Source: Bacteroidetes bacterium GWF2_49_14
Lineage (GTDB): Bacteria; Bacteroidota; Bacteroidia; Bacteroidales; UBA12481
Reading direction: 5' to 3'
Length of the DNA stretch: 44,758 nucleotides
Assembly: GCA_001769295.1 (NCBI GenBank)
Contig: MEOR01000076.1
Location: 829-45,586, forward strand
Part shown: positions 34,141 to 42,260 of the stretch, one piece after another
How the letters are laid out: each line of letters begins with the position of its first letter
Numbering within the stretch: position 1 is the first letter of the stretch
The notes under the pieces: model-generated
Told to the model about the DNA's origin: nothing
Database searches by the model: none
What the model saw: the letters and a program-made list of their open reading frames with translations, nothing else
Made by a program: the position numbers and the translations under genes

Positions 34141-35580
34141 ATGAAAAAAATCCTTTTTAGAACGTTGGCTCTGGTAGCCATTTTCGGATTGATTTTCACT
34201 GCTTGCAAGAAAGAGAGCGAGAAGCATGAATACACCGAAGAAGAACTTGCAGAAATTGCCCGTCAGGATTCCCTTAAAAAGATTATTCCTGCGGATTATG
34301 TGTTCACCCAGAATGTCTCCATTCCCGTAAACGCAGGGTATGGCGGTGTTACCGTAACACTTGACTCAACCGGAAAACTCCTGGAATTATTTGAGTATAA
34401 CACAGTTCCTGAGCTTGTTGCAGCTCTCGGAACCCTGCAGGACGGAGTCCAGTCCGGCAATGACATAACCTTCTATGCCTACAACTACTCCACCAAGTAC
34501 GAAGTTCCGAATCCTTCCACCACTAATTCATTCGGTCACTGGTTCGATGCGAACGGCGATGTGTGCAGCTGGGGTGACCAGGCTAATTTGTTCTGTGAAA
34601 TGCAGGATAGTCTTACGTTGAAATGCACCATCGGTATCTTCCCCGACCGACCGGCAATTGGAACGGTATTCCATATCGTGGAGGCTATGAAATATGACAC
34701 CACGAATGTGGCCTTCCTTTTCAATGTGACGATCACGGATGTTTATATTCCCGTAACTACGGTGGTGGGTACCCAGACGATCCCGTTTGAGGCCAAGCTG
34801 GATGCCACTTACACGCCGACCACACTGGATTTTGATGTTGCTGCCATCACTTCAAAAATCGGAACTGAGCCCTCTGCTGCCAAGCTATACGGACTGAATG
34901 CCGATGGCTCCATGTTTTTGGGAGGCTTTACGGCCAATAACGGTTGCTGGTTCAATGCCGCAGGCGATGTTTGCAAGTGGGGCGATGAAGGCTGTGCGAT
35001 CTTTGCAGAGTATGATGCGGCAAATAATAAAATCAATGTAGGTCAGTTCCCGGATGGTACGGTCGTTGGCCAGTCTTACACGGCCAGGCTGGGCTTTGTA
35101 AACAATCTCCTCCAGTACAATGTGGTCCTTACCATGACTGTTACGGAACCGACCGAGGTTGGTTATCCGGTAACCACCCTGGAAGCTACAATTAATCTCG
35201 CATTGACGGTGCCTGCCGCCGGAGCTGATCAGTGGATTGACAATGTCCTCGACCTGGATTCTGCCGCCATTCAGGCTGCCATTGGTTGTGGGCCGTCTGC
35301 CGCCAAGATCTATGGCATAAATTTCGTAACAGATTCCCTGCATGTAAAACTGCCGTTACTGACGGCCAACAACGGCTGCTGGTTCAATGGGGCAGGTAAC
35401 GTTTGCAAATGGGGTGATGACGGTATTTCGATGTACGTTGAGTACAGGTCGGACGTTCATAAAGTCGGTTTTGGCCAGTTCCCGACCGCTTGTGTTACCG
35501 GTCAGGTGTATCATGGCTCCCTCGCATTCGTTAATAACGACAAGCGCGCTGAAGTCAGAGTAGCCATGACGATACAATAG
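34141..35580 (+). CDS. Surface lipoprotein with three DUF4859-like repeats
   Basis: 479 residues; lipobox FTAC with Cys22, then a Glu/Lys linker. Three tandem copies of a roughly 130-residue module are seen. Their centres are FGHWFDANGDVCSWGDQANL near residue 130, GCWFNAAGDVCKWGDEG near 267 and GCWFNGAGNVCKWGDDG near 412. Each is preceded by K(L/I)YG(L/I)N-type strands and followed by a GQFP-type turn. I assign DUF4859 (a Bacteroidota surface module) from this pattern. Copies 2 and 3 are closer to each other than to copy 1. The position after SusD is that of a surface glycan- or protein-binding protein (SusE-like). Confidence 0.82.
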   Translation: MKKILFRTLALVAIFGLIFTACKKESEKHEYTEEELAEIARQDSLKKIIPADYVFTQNVSIPVNAGYGGVTVTLDSTGKLLELFEYNTVPELVAALGTLQDGVQSGNDITFYAYNYSTKYEVPNPSTTNSFGHWFDANGDVCSWGDQANLFCEMQDSLTLKCTIGIFPDRPAIGTVFHIVEAMKYDTTNVAFLFNVTITDVYIPVTTVVGTQTIPFEAKLDATYTPTTLDFDVAAITSKIGTEPSAAKLYGLNADGSMFLGGFTANNGCWFNAAGDVCKWGDEGCAIFAEYDAANNKINVGQFPDGTVVGQSYTARLGFVNNLLQYNVVLTMTVTEPTEVGYPVTTLEATINLALTVPAAGADQWIDNVLDLDSAAIQAAIGCGPSAAKIYGINFVTDSLHVKLPLLTANNGCWFNGAGNVCKWGDDGISMYVEYRSDVHKVGFGQFPTACVTGQVYHGSLAFVNNDKRAEVRVAMTIQ

Positions 35581-35588
35581 GATACGGC

Positions 35589-37754
35589 ATGGTTGAAAAA
35601 TCTCAGAAACCAGTAACGTATAAGCCAGGATTTCCTGGCTTATACGTTATTCTTTGGATACTGTTACCGATACTTTCTTTGACCTCGTGTAAGAAAGAAG
35701 AGGCAGGAATCTCTCTCTCGAAAACAAGCATATACGTTGACAGTAATGGTGGTGAGGCGACCGTAAGAGTCAAATCGGATCAGAAATGGACCATTTCCTC
35801 AATCGATCAGGATTGGATTGAAGCAGACCCGTTGAAGGGTGTGGCCGGTGAGATGGTTGTTGTCACCCTGACCGTTGAAAAGAATACGGTGAATACGGAA
35901 CGTACGGCCGTTATGTCTGTCACATCCGGAGCCACCATAAGGGAAATCACGATCACCCAGAAAAGCGCTATCGGGACGATTGACCCTTCCACCATCGACG
36001 TCAGCAAAATTTACGTGCCGCAGGAAATGAGGGGCATGGACCTGTACAGCAGTTCAAGCACCTGGTTCTACGGGCGGAGCAAGCAATCGGAACACTTCAT
36101 TGTTTTCTGGGGCAAGCAGTATGATGAATATGGAATTGTTACCCCAACAACTTATCCCACTCCCGCATATCGCGTAGACATTGATGATCTGCTGGAAAAG
36201 GCTGAGCAGTTCTATGAAATGAATGTCAGTACGCTGAAATTCCTGCGACCCGGTGCTTCCAAAACCGATGGGTACAAAATGATGATTTTCCTGTTGTACC
36301 AGACCGACTGGCTTGCAACAGGTGCCGGATATGACAATACCATCGGCGCCCTGTGGGTTAGCCCGGGGACCTGTCAGCCGGTGGGCTCAACGATTGCTCA
36401 CGAGATTGGTCACAGCTTTCAATATCAGGTTTACTGCGATCACGGCGGCAATTCAGGATGGCGCTATGGATTCGGAGGCAATGGCGGTAATGCATTCTGG
36501 GAGCAGACAGCTCAATGGCAGTCGTATCAGAGTTATCCGGATCAGGTTTTTACCACCTATAACTTCACCGAATACATCAACAATTGTCACCGTTCCACCT
36601 TTCATGAGTGGCAGCGGTACGCCAATTATTTTATTCACTATTACTGGGCCCAGAAGCATGGCATTGATTTCATCGGCAAGCTTTGGCAGCAGGCCGGTTC
36701 ACAGGGCCAGGAGGATCCGGCCCAGGCGTACATGAGGATTACCGGCATCGGACTGGATGAATACAATGATGAGCAGTTCGACTATGCCCGGAGAATGGTA
36801 ACCTGGGATCTGGATGCCATTCGTGAAAACGGCCGGAATTTTATCGGTTCACACCGGTGCGACCTGAATAAAACGGACGATAAGTATTGGCAGGTTGCTC
36901 CGGATAATTGCATCGAGAACCACGGATACAATGTTATCCGCCTGAATGTTCCTGCGGCCGGGACGGCCATCACGGCCGATTTTGCCGGTGTTGCGGGCAC
37001 ATCGGGTTACAACGCGGTCAACGTACCGAATGCCGGGTGGCGGTATGGTTTTGTCGCGCTGCAGACGGATGGTACCCGGGTATATAGTGAAATGTACTCG
37101 GCCAAATCCGGGAGTGCCGACTTTACCTGTCCGGAGAACTGCACCAATATCTGGTTTGTTGTGTGCGGGGCTCCGACTGCCTATTGGGTTCACCCGTGGG
37201 ATGAGGATGCTGCCAATGACGAGCAGTGGCCTTACAAGGTTAAATTCACAGGAACCAATATCTACGGGGTCATTGATTTCACGGATGATGACAAGCCCCA
37301 TGATGAAACGTTTGTCTACAATCTGTCCTTCCCGGCCGATGCCGGAGCCTATACCGGAACATCGGTATCCGTTGATGTTGTCAAGCTATGCTATGCTTTT
37401 GTGTTGAGCAGTACTGAGATCTCGGCAAACACCGGCCTCCCGAACACCGCCAAAAAAATTAAGTTTTACGGAGTCAATAAAGACGGATCAATGGCCAATG
37501 CGGCTACCGCGAATGGACTGGGCCATTGGTTTGACACAGACGGGAATGTGTGCAGCTGGAGTTCAGCGACCGGAGGTGCCAACAGGGTCTATTCGGAGTT
37601 CAGTGAATCGAATTTTACCTTTACCATCGGGCAACATCCGGGCAGATGCACCGCCGGCAATGTTTTCAAAATCAAACAGGCCATGATATACTCCCCGGCT
37701 ACGGGCCAGTATTACACGGCCTTGTTTGAATTCAACATAACAATAAAACCGTAA
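35589..37754 (+). CDS. BACON/HExxH metallopeptidase-like lipoprotein with DUF4859 tail
   Basis: 721 residues; lipobox LTSC (Cys about 34). Residues about 43-124 are a BACON domain (LSKTSIYVDSNGGEATVRVK, TVNTERTAVMSVTSGA, ITITQKS), a surface-targeting or glycan-associated module. Residues about 140-440 form a metallopeptidase-like domain resembling DUF6055: zinc motif HEIGH at about 270-274 and a downstream Glu in FWEQTAQWQ near 305 fitting the third ligand of gluzincins. Residues about 600-721 repeat the DUF4859-like module (GLGHWFDTDGNVCSW near 642). A surface protease or protein-binding enzyme is inferred. The start codon 8 bp after the preceding gene is followed by the strong hairpin noted separately; no other ATG lies before the signal peptide. 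Confidence 0.82.
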   Translation: MVEKSQKPVTYKPGFPGLYVILWILLPILSLTSCKKEEAGISLSKTSIYVDSNGGEATVRVKSDQKWTISSIDQDWIEADPLKGVAGEMVVVTLTVEKNTVNTERTAVMSVTSGATIREITITQKSAIGTIDPSTIDVSKIYVPQEMRGMDLYSSSSTWFYGRSKQSEHFIVFWGKQYDEYGIVTPTTYPTPAYRVDIDDLLEKAEQFYEMNVSTLKFLRPGASKTDGYKMMIFLLYQTDWLATGAGYDNTIGALWVSPGTCQPVGSTIAHEIGHSFQYQVYCDHGGNSGWRYGFGGNGGNAFWEQTAQWQSYQSYPDQVFTTYNFTEYINNCHRSTFHEWQRYANYFIHYYWAQKHGIDFIGKLWQQAGSQGQEDPAQAYMRITGIGLDEYNDEQFDYARRMVTWDLDAIRENGRNFIGSHRCDLNKTDDKYWQVAPDNCIENHGYNVIRLNVPAAGTAITADFAGVAGTSGYNAVNVPNAGWRYGFVALQTDGTRVYSEMYSAKSGSADFTCPENCTNIWFVVCGAPTAYWVHPWDEDAANDEQWPYKVKFTGTNIYGVIDFTDDDKPHDETFVYNLSFPADAGAYTGTSVSVDVVKLCYAFVLSSTEISANTGLPNTAKKIKFYGVNKDGSMANAATANGLGHWFDTDGNVCSWSSATGGANRVYSEFSESNFTFTIGQHPGRCTAGNVFKIKQAMIYSPATGQYYTALFEFNITIKP
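35615..35648 (+). promoter_or_regulatory. Perfect 16-bp hairpin inside the start of the next gene
   Basis: AACGTATAAGCCAGGA-TT-TCCTGGCTTATACGTT is a perfect inverted repeat. It lies 35 bp after the preceding stop and covers codons 9-20 of the downstream gene. It is followed by ATTCTTTGG, a weak T-run. It could terminate or attenuate transcription, stabilise the upstream mRNA, or hinder initiation of the downstream gene. Confidence 0.7.
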
Positions 37755-37767
37755 TTTGTTCCCGTAT

Positions 37768-37884
37768 GGGCGCACCGCGTGCGCCCGTGTCGACATACCA
37801 CCTTGGCCCCGTATGGGCGTCCGGCGGACGCCCGTTTTCAGCCGTCGTGATATGGCACCACGGGCGCACGCGGTGCGCCCCTAC
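37768..37884. repeat. Cluster of three REP-like palindromes
   Basis: Three 19-bp palindromes with 8-bp stems lie in the 126-bp gap: GGGCGCAC-CGC-GTGCGCCC (37768-37786), GGGCGTCC-GGC-GGACGCCC (37815-37833) and GGGCGCAC-GCG-GTGCGCCC (37862-37880). The first two share a CGTATGGGCG head; the third is inverted and headed by GTAG on the minus strand (37884-37881). This is the head-to-tail organisation of REP/BIME sequences of RAYT systems. No RAYT gene is in the window. It separates two convergent genes. Confidence 0.75.
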
Positions 37885-39623
37885 AACGGGACCACGGTGA
37901 AATTCACGACGACGGTAACGGTGCGGGTTTCCGTACCTTTTGTGTACTGATACTGCATCCGGACCCGGTGCTGATCGCCCACCTGGCAAAAACCCTCCCC
38001 GGCCCTTAATCCGCAGTTCCAAGCGGTCCGGTTATCCATGATTTCAATGTATACATGACCTTTCGACCAGAACCCGGGATTGTTATCACCCTCGAACCAG
38101 CCGCCGAACAGGCCGTTGGTGTTGTTGATGCCGGCTGATCCGTCGGTTTTTAAGGGTACGATGACCAAGTCTGTGCTGTAAAGCTGCTCACCCGTTATCC
38201 CGAGCTTTGAAAGCAGGGTGCTGTCATCCACGTTTACCGTGGCTTCCTGATGATATCCTGTTTTGTAGGACATGGATACATCGCAGGTTATGGTACCGCA
38301 GTCGACCATGACCGTCTCAACCGTTCCGGCCGGATAATTGCCGATCACGGTGGTCAGGTAGGAAACCCGGTTCGAAAGCCAGCCCTTCATCCGGCTGATT
38401 TCGGTGGTATAGCTCCTGTCAATCGGCCATTTTTGAAAATCCCTCGCCATCGCATCACGAAGAGTGTACTCATATTCCTCCATCACCTCCCATGCATGAT
38501 CGAAAATGGAGTCTTTCACCTCGTTCCACCGGCTTTTATATTCCGATACAAACTGATGATTGCGGAACATCTGGGTAAAAAAGTTGGAGATCCGGTACCC
38601 GTTCCTGTGGTTGGCCGGATCGGTTCCAAGGACCAGCTCCTGCTGATTAAAAAAATTGTGACCCGTATACATGGATCCCCAGTCGAAATCAAAACCGGCA
38701 TCGAAATCCCAAACCGGCCCCATGGTATATTTCCCCCCTAGGTCTTTATGAATGAAGGTGCTTCGGGGGGCATCAATTTCGACGTTATAGACTAATTCCT
38801 GAATAATCAGGTAATTGATGAAGGAGGGGATATCCAACAGGGCGGCAACGGAATCGTAATTGTAAGAATTGACGGCGTTCTCCAGTCTGGCAAAATCGCT
38901 TCGGATTCCATAGAGTTGATCTGCAGTGAGTTCTATCGGAAATTTCACGCACACCGGCATCTGAAAAACGGGCGACCAGAAATTGTCCCCGGCATCGGGG
39001 CTGTAGTCCGGCCCATCATCTACATCCAGGCAGAGCAACAACCCGTCGATACCATCAACAGCGACACGGTTATTGCCCTGCTCAACCTGTTCCGTCAATT
39101 GATAAAGCCCGATATAACTGCCATTCAGGGTGACTTCCACAAAACGGGTGTGGTTGGTAAAGGGCAGCCCCAGCCAGTCAGCCACTTCAAATCCAAATAC
39201 ATTCATCAGGTCGGTGGGATCGCGGTAATTGGCCAGCAAGACCCAATCGCTGTTACCCCTCAAACCAAGTAATTCTTGTTTTTCGTCCAGTTTTATGCGA
39301 TAAGGCTTCTTGTCATACCATAGCCAGGATGAATTTCCCCTGCCGCGGATACGGCCGGTGCCCTGGTAGTCGTCCAGGATTCCCTTACCGTCGACGGTGA
39401 TGCTGCAGCTCAGGTAATCCTCATTTTCCTTGGATATCACGGGTGCATTACCATCAACTTTTATGTCAATTTCATAGACCTGGAATGCCACGGGTACCGT
39501 TGGATCATCCCCCGGATCGTCAGGATCTGTTTCCAATGGCTCGCAGGCCGTCATCAAAATGAAAGCTGCGATGAGGAAAAAGAGGGTTCTGGTTTTAAAC
39601 AAACCCCTGGCTGTGATTCCCAT
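37881..39623 (-). CDS. CotH-kinase-like lipoprotein with DUF4859-like tail
   Basis: 580 residues; lipobox MTAC with Cys27. The body (about 45-430) matches the CotH kinase family: ISKENEDYLSCSITVDG, RIRGRGNSSWLWYDKKPYRI near 90, NYRDPTDLMNVFGFEVA, VEVTLNGSYIGLYQLTEQVE and the catalytic VWDFDAGFDFDWGS near 305. CotH proteins are atypical secreted kinases that phosphorylate other secreted proteins. The last ~120 residues (TDGSAGINNTNGLFGGWFEG, GFWSKGHVYIEIMDN) align in pattern with the DUF4859-like repeats of the neighbours. The TAG stop lies inside the GTAG head of a REP palindrome. Transcribed towards the SusCD block. Confidence 0.85.
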   Translation of the reverse strand: MGITARGLFKTRTLFFLIAAFILMTACEPLETDPDDPGDDPTVPVAFQVYEIDIKVDGNAPVISKENEDYLSCSITVDGKGILDDYQGTGRIRGRGNSSWLWYDKKPYRIKLDEKQELLGLRGNSDWVLLANYRDPTDLMNVFGFEVADWLGLPFTNHTRFVEVTLNGSYIGLYQLTEQVEQGNNRVAVDGIDGLLLCLDVDDGPDYSPDAGDNFWSPVFQMPVCVKFPIELTADQLYGIRSDFARLENAVNSYNYDSVAALLDIPSFINYLIIQELVYNVEIDAPRSTFIHKDLGGKYTMGPVWDFDAGFDFDWGSMYTGHNFFNQQELVLGTDPANHRNGYRISNFFTQMFRNHQFVSEYKSRWNEVKDSIFDHAWEVMEEYEYTLRDAMARDFQKWPIDRSYTTEISRMKGWLSNRVSYLTTVIGNYPAGTVETVMVDCGTITCDVSMSYKTGYHQEATVNVDDSTLLSKLGITGEQLYSTDLVIVPLKTDGSAGINNTNGLFGGWFEGDNNPGFWSKGHVYIEIMDNRTAWNCGLRAGEGFCQVGDQHRVRMQYQYTKGTETRTVTVVVNFTVVPL

Positions 39624-39722
39624 AGGTGATTGACCTGATTTTGTTCGTTTTGCGCCGATTATAAAGATAGCTTTTTAGTCGTTCCGTTGCCTCCGGAGGG
39701 AGCTGTTTTTTGACAGGAAAAA

Positions 39723-39753
39723 TTTGTTATTTGAACTATTGATCGTATCTTTG
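39723..39753 (+). promoter_or_regulatory. Canonical Bacteroidota promoter of the Fic gene
   Basis: TTTG at 39723-39726, 19 bp, then TATCTTTG at 39746-39753 match the -33/-7 consensus TTTG-N19-TAnnTTTG exactly. Transcription would begin near 39760, giving a leader of about 15 nt, and supports the Fic start at 39775 over an earlier in-frame ATG at 39724. On the minus strand TATCTTTA (39662-39669) is a weaker -7 candidate for the divergent CotH gene. Confidence 0.8.
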
Positions 39754-39775
39754 ATACTATCAAATGATACTATCA
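39752..39775 (+). promoter_or_regulatory. Tandem palindromic operator overlapping the Fic start
   Basis: TGATACTATCA occurs twice, at 39752-39762 and 39765-39775; each is a perfect palindrome around a central C. The second shares its last base with the ATG. A degenerate third copy (TGATCGTATCT) lies at 39740-39750. The 12-13 bp spacing and the overlap with the -7 element fit repression by a dimeric regulator. Confidence 0.6.
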
Positions 39776-40746
39776 TGAAACCACCTTACGATATTGCATC
39801 CAAGATTCTCAATCTCATTTCGTCGATTTCCATATGCATAGGCCAGATAGATGCAAGCCAAATGACCCGTCCTCCCGGGCATCTGAGGAAAGTAAACCGG
39901 ATCCGGTCCATCCATTCTTCACTGGGCATCGAAGGGAACACCCTCACCCGGGATCAGGTTACTGCCCTGATCGACAAAAGGCCGGTTGCAGGTCCACGGA
40001 AAGACATTCTCGAAGTACTGAATGCCATCAAGGTTTATAATCATTTGGGTGCATTCGATCCCTTTTCACCGGATTCCTTACTCGGCGCACATGCGATGCT
40101 GATGGAGGGCCTGGTTGAGAAGCCCGGACGATACCGGACACAGGGCGTTGGGGTGTTTCAGGATTCAAAGCTGGTGCATCTGGCACCACCGGCCAGGAAT
40201 GTGCATTCCCAGATGCAGGACCTGTTCGGGTATCTTAATAAACCGGAGGAAAATCTGTTGATCCGGAGTTGCGTCTTTCATTATGAACTTGAATTTATCC
40301 ACCCTTTTCCCGATGGTAACGGCAGGATGGGGCGGCTATGGCAGATGCTCATTTTGCGCAGCGGTTTTCCGGTGTTTGAGTTCGTTCCGTTCGAATCCCT
40401 CATTAAGCAAAGCCAGGAAGAGTATTACAATGTACTGGTCGAGTGTGATAAAGCCGGAAAATCCAACGCCTTTATAGAATACATGCTGGGAATCCTGGAT
40501 CGGGCGTTGTCTGAACTGCTCGATTTCAACAACCGTATTCTCAACGACAGTGCAAGACTCGAGTATTTTGTGGCAACCGGATCAAGCGACTTCACCCGTA
40601 AGGATTATATGAATGTTTTTAAAAATATTTCAACCGCCACTGCCAGTCGCGACCTGAAAAAGGGAACCGATGAGGATCTGCTTGAAAGGGAAGGGCAGAA
40701 AAGCAGAACCCTCTACAAGATCAAGCCTCCCGTGCCGACAGGGTGA
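39775..40746 (+). CDS. Fic-domain protein, class II, with winged-helix tail
   Basis: 323 residues from the ATG at 39775. The inhibitory motif SSLGIEGN (S-x3-E-G/N type, residues 47-54) precedes the Fic core, which marks class II Fic proteins that block their own ATP site. The active site HPFPDGNGRMGR (about 176-187) is complete with the catalytic His, so AMPylation activity is likely. The C-terminus (STATASRDLKKGTDEDLLER, then EGQKSRTLYKI) is a winged-helix-like DNA-binding tail, so the protein may bind the operator at its own promoter. It adds AMP to protein hydroxyls; targets unknown. Convergent with TrkH. Confidence 0.92.
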   Translation: MKPPYDIASKILNLISSISICIGQIDASQMTRPPGHLRKVNRIRSIHSSLGIEGNTLTRDQVTALIDKRPVAGPRKDILEVLNAIKVYNHLGAFDPFSPDSLLGAHAMLMEGLVEKPGRYRTQGVGVFQDSKLVHLAPPARNVHSQMQDLFGYLNKPEENLLIRSCVFHYELEFIHPFPDGNGRMGRLWQMLILRSGFPVFEFVPFESLIKQSQEEYYNVLVECDKAGKSNAFIEYMLGILDRALSELLDFNNRILNDSARLEYFVATGSSDFTRKDYMNVFKNISTATASRDLKKGTDEDLLEREGQKSRTLYKIKPPVPTG

Positions 40747-40792
40747 TTGAGCAGCCGGGAAAGCTGAAATAATTGTTTACCCAAACGGCTGA

Positions 40793-42238
40793 CTATTTTG
40801 TCCAGAATGCGGGGGAGAATATCACGAGGACAGTGAACAGTTCCAGTCTTCCCAGCATCATCAGGAAGGAGAGGAACCATTTGCCTGCATCAGGAATATG
40901 AGAGAAGGTGAAAACAGGTCCCACGGTTCCCAAACCCGGACCGATATTCCCCATGCAGGTGGCAACTGCTCCCATTGAGGTGGCCATGTCGGGCACGAAG
41001 ATCATCAGGATAATGCTGCTGATAAAGAAAATGCATACATAGAACATAAAGAAGGCCAGCACATTATTCATGATTTTGGGTTCCACGCAAAGTTTATTAA
41101 ACCTGACCGGTATTACAGCGTGGGGGTGGATCATGCGGCGCAGTTCATAGTAGCTGTTCTTCAGGAGGAGGATAATGCGCATAATTTTTATTCCCCCACC
41201 GGTTGAGCCGGTTGAACCGCCAAAAAAGAAAATGGCAAAGACCAGAATGGTCAATACCGGAACCCACAGTAAATAATCAGAAGTGACAAAGCCTGTCGTT
41301 GTTAAAACCGACACTACGGTGAACAATGAACTCCTTATGGACTGCTCAATTCCGGTATCGGTGGTAAGCAATAATCCGCCAAAGATTAAAACGGTAAAGC
41401 CCAGGATAAAAAGAAGATAATCCCTGAATTCCTCGTCATGGAAAAGTTTGGATGGTTTTCCAACCAGGGTGAAAAACAGGAGGGTGAAGTTGGAGCCGGC
41501 GATGATCATGAAAAGGGTGATCACATATTCAATATACGGCGACTGGAAAAAGGCGATACTGGCCTGTTTGGTTGAGAAGCCTCCGGTGGCCATGGTGGTT
41601 AATGAATGGCAAATACTGTCGAACCAATTCATTCCCCCGAACATCAGGAGGATCATCTCCAGGAGGGTAAAAAACACATATATACCCCAAATTCTTCGGG
41701 CGGTTTTGTATAAGCGGGGGCTTACCTTGTCAACAGACATGCCCGGAGATTCAGCATTGTACAGGTGCAGTCCTCCCATACCCACGCCAGGCAGGAAGGA
41801 GAGAGCGAGAACAATGATTCCCATTCCGCCGAGCCATTGGGTCATGGCTCTCCAGAAAAGCAGACCCCTTGGAAAAGATTCAATATTGTTCACAACGCTT
41901 GAACCTGTGGTGGTAAAGCCTGACATGGTCTCAAAAAAAGCATCGGTGAGGGAGGGGATGTAACCGCTAAAAATAAAGGGCAGGGACCCTAAAAATGAGA
42001 TCAGGAGCCATCCGAGGGTAACAGCAAAGAACCCTTCACGCCGCGATAGGTGGTTTGTGTACTTTGAGGTTAAAAGAAAAGCTGCGATCCCGGGCAAGAG
42101 GCAGATAAATGCTGAGATCCCCAGTGCCTTAACATCATCGCCGCCGCTAATGATTGCAACAACCATGGACAGCAGCATGCCCATTCCTTCCACCAGAAGC
42201 AGGAGGCCGATCAACCGGATAATGAGCTTGAAATTCAT
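40793..42238 (-). CDS. trkH: TrkH-family potassium uptake channel subunit
   Basis: 481 residues with about ten membrane segments and the four membrane-pore-membrane repeats of TrkH/KtrB. The selectivity-filter Gly regions are visible as TMSGFTTTGSSV, TTMATGGFSTKQ, VLTTTGFVTSD and ATCMGNIGPGLG. It is the pore that takes up K+ across the inner membrane, gated by the TrkA protein encoded immediately upstream (22-bp gap). The N-terminus LIIRLIGLLLLVEGMGMLLS is the first helix, so the start at 42238 is sound. Confidence 0.95.
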   Translation of the reverse strand: MNFKLIIRLIGLLLLVEGMGMLLSMVVAIISGGDDVKALGISAFICLLPGIAAFLLTSKYTNHLSRREGFFAVTLGWLLISFLGSLPFIFSGYIPSLTDAFFETMSGFTTTGSSVVNNIESFPRGLLFWRAMTQWLGGMGIIVLALSFLPGVGMGGLHLYNAESPGMSVDKVSPRLYKTARRIWGIYVFFTLLEMILLMFGGMNWFDSICHSLTTMATGGFSTKQASIAFFQSPYIEYVITLFMIIAGSNFTLLFFTLVGKPSKLFHDEEFRDYLLFILGFTVLIFGGLLLTTDTGIEQSIRSSLFTVVSVLTTTGFVTSDYLLWVPVLTILVFAIFFFGGSTGSTGGGIKIMRIILLLKNSYYELRRMIHPHAVIPVRFNKLCVEPKIMNNVLAFFMFYVCIFFISSIILMIFVPDMATSMGAVATCMGNIGPGLGTVGPVFTFSHIPDAGKWFLSFLMMLGRLELFTVLVIFSPAFWTK

Positions 42239-42260
42239 GCTTTTCGGTTGAGGTCACCTG

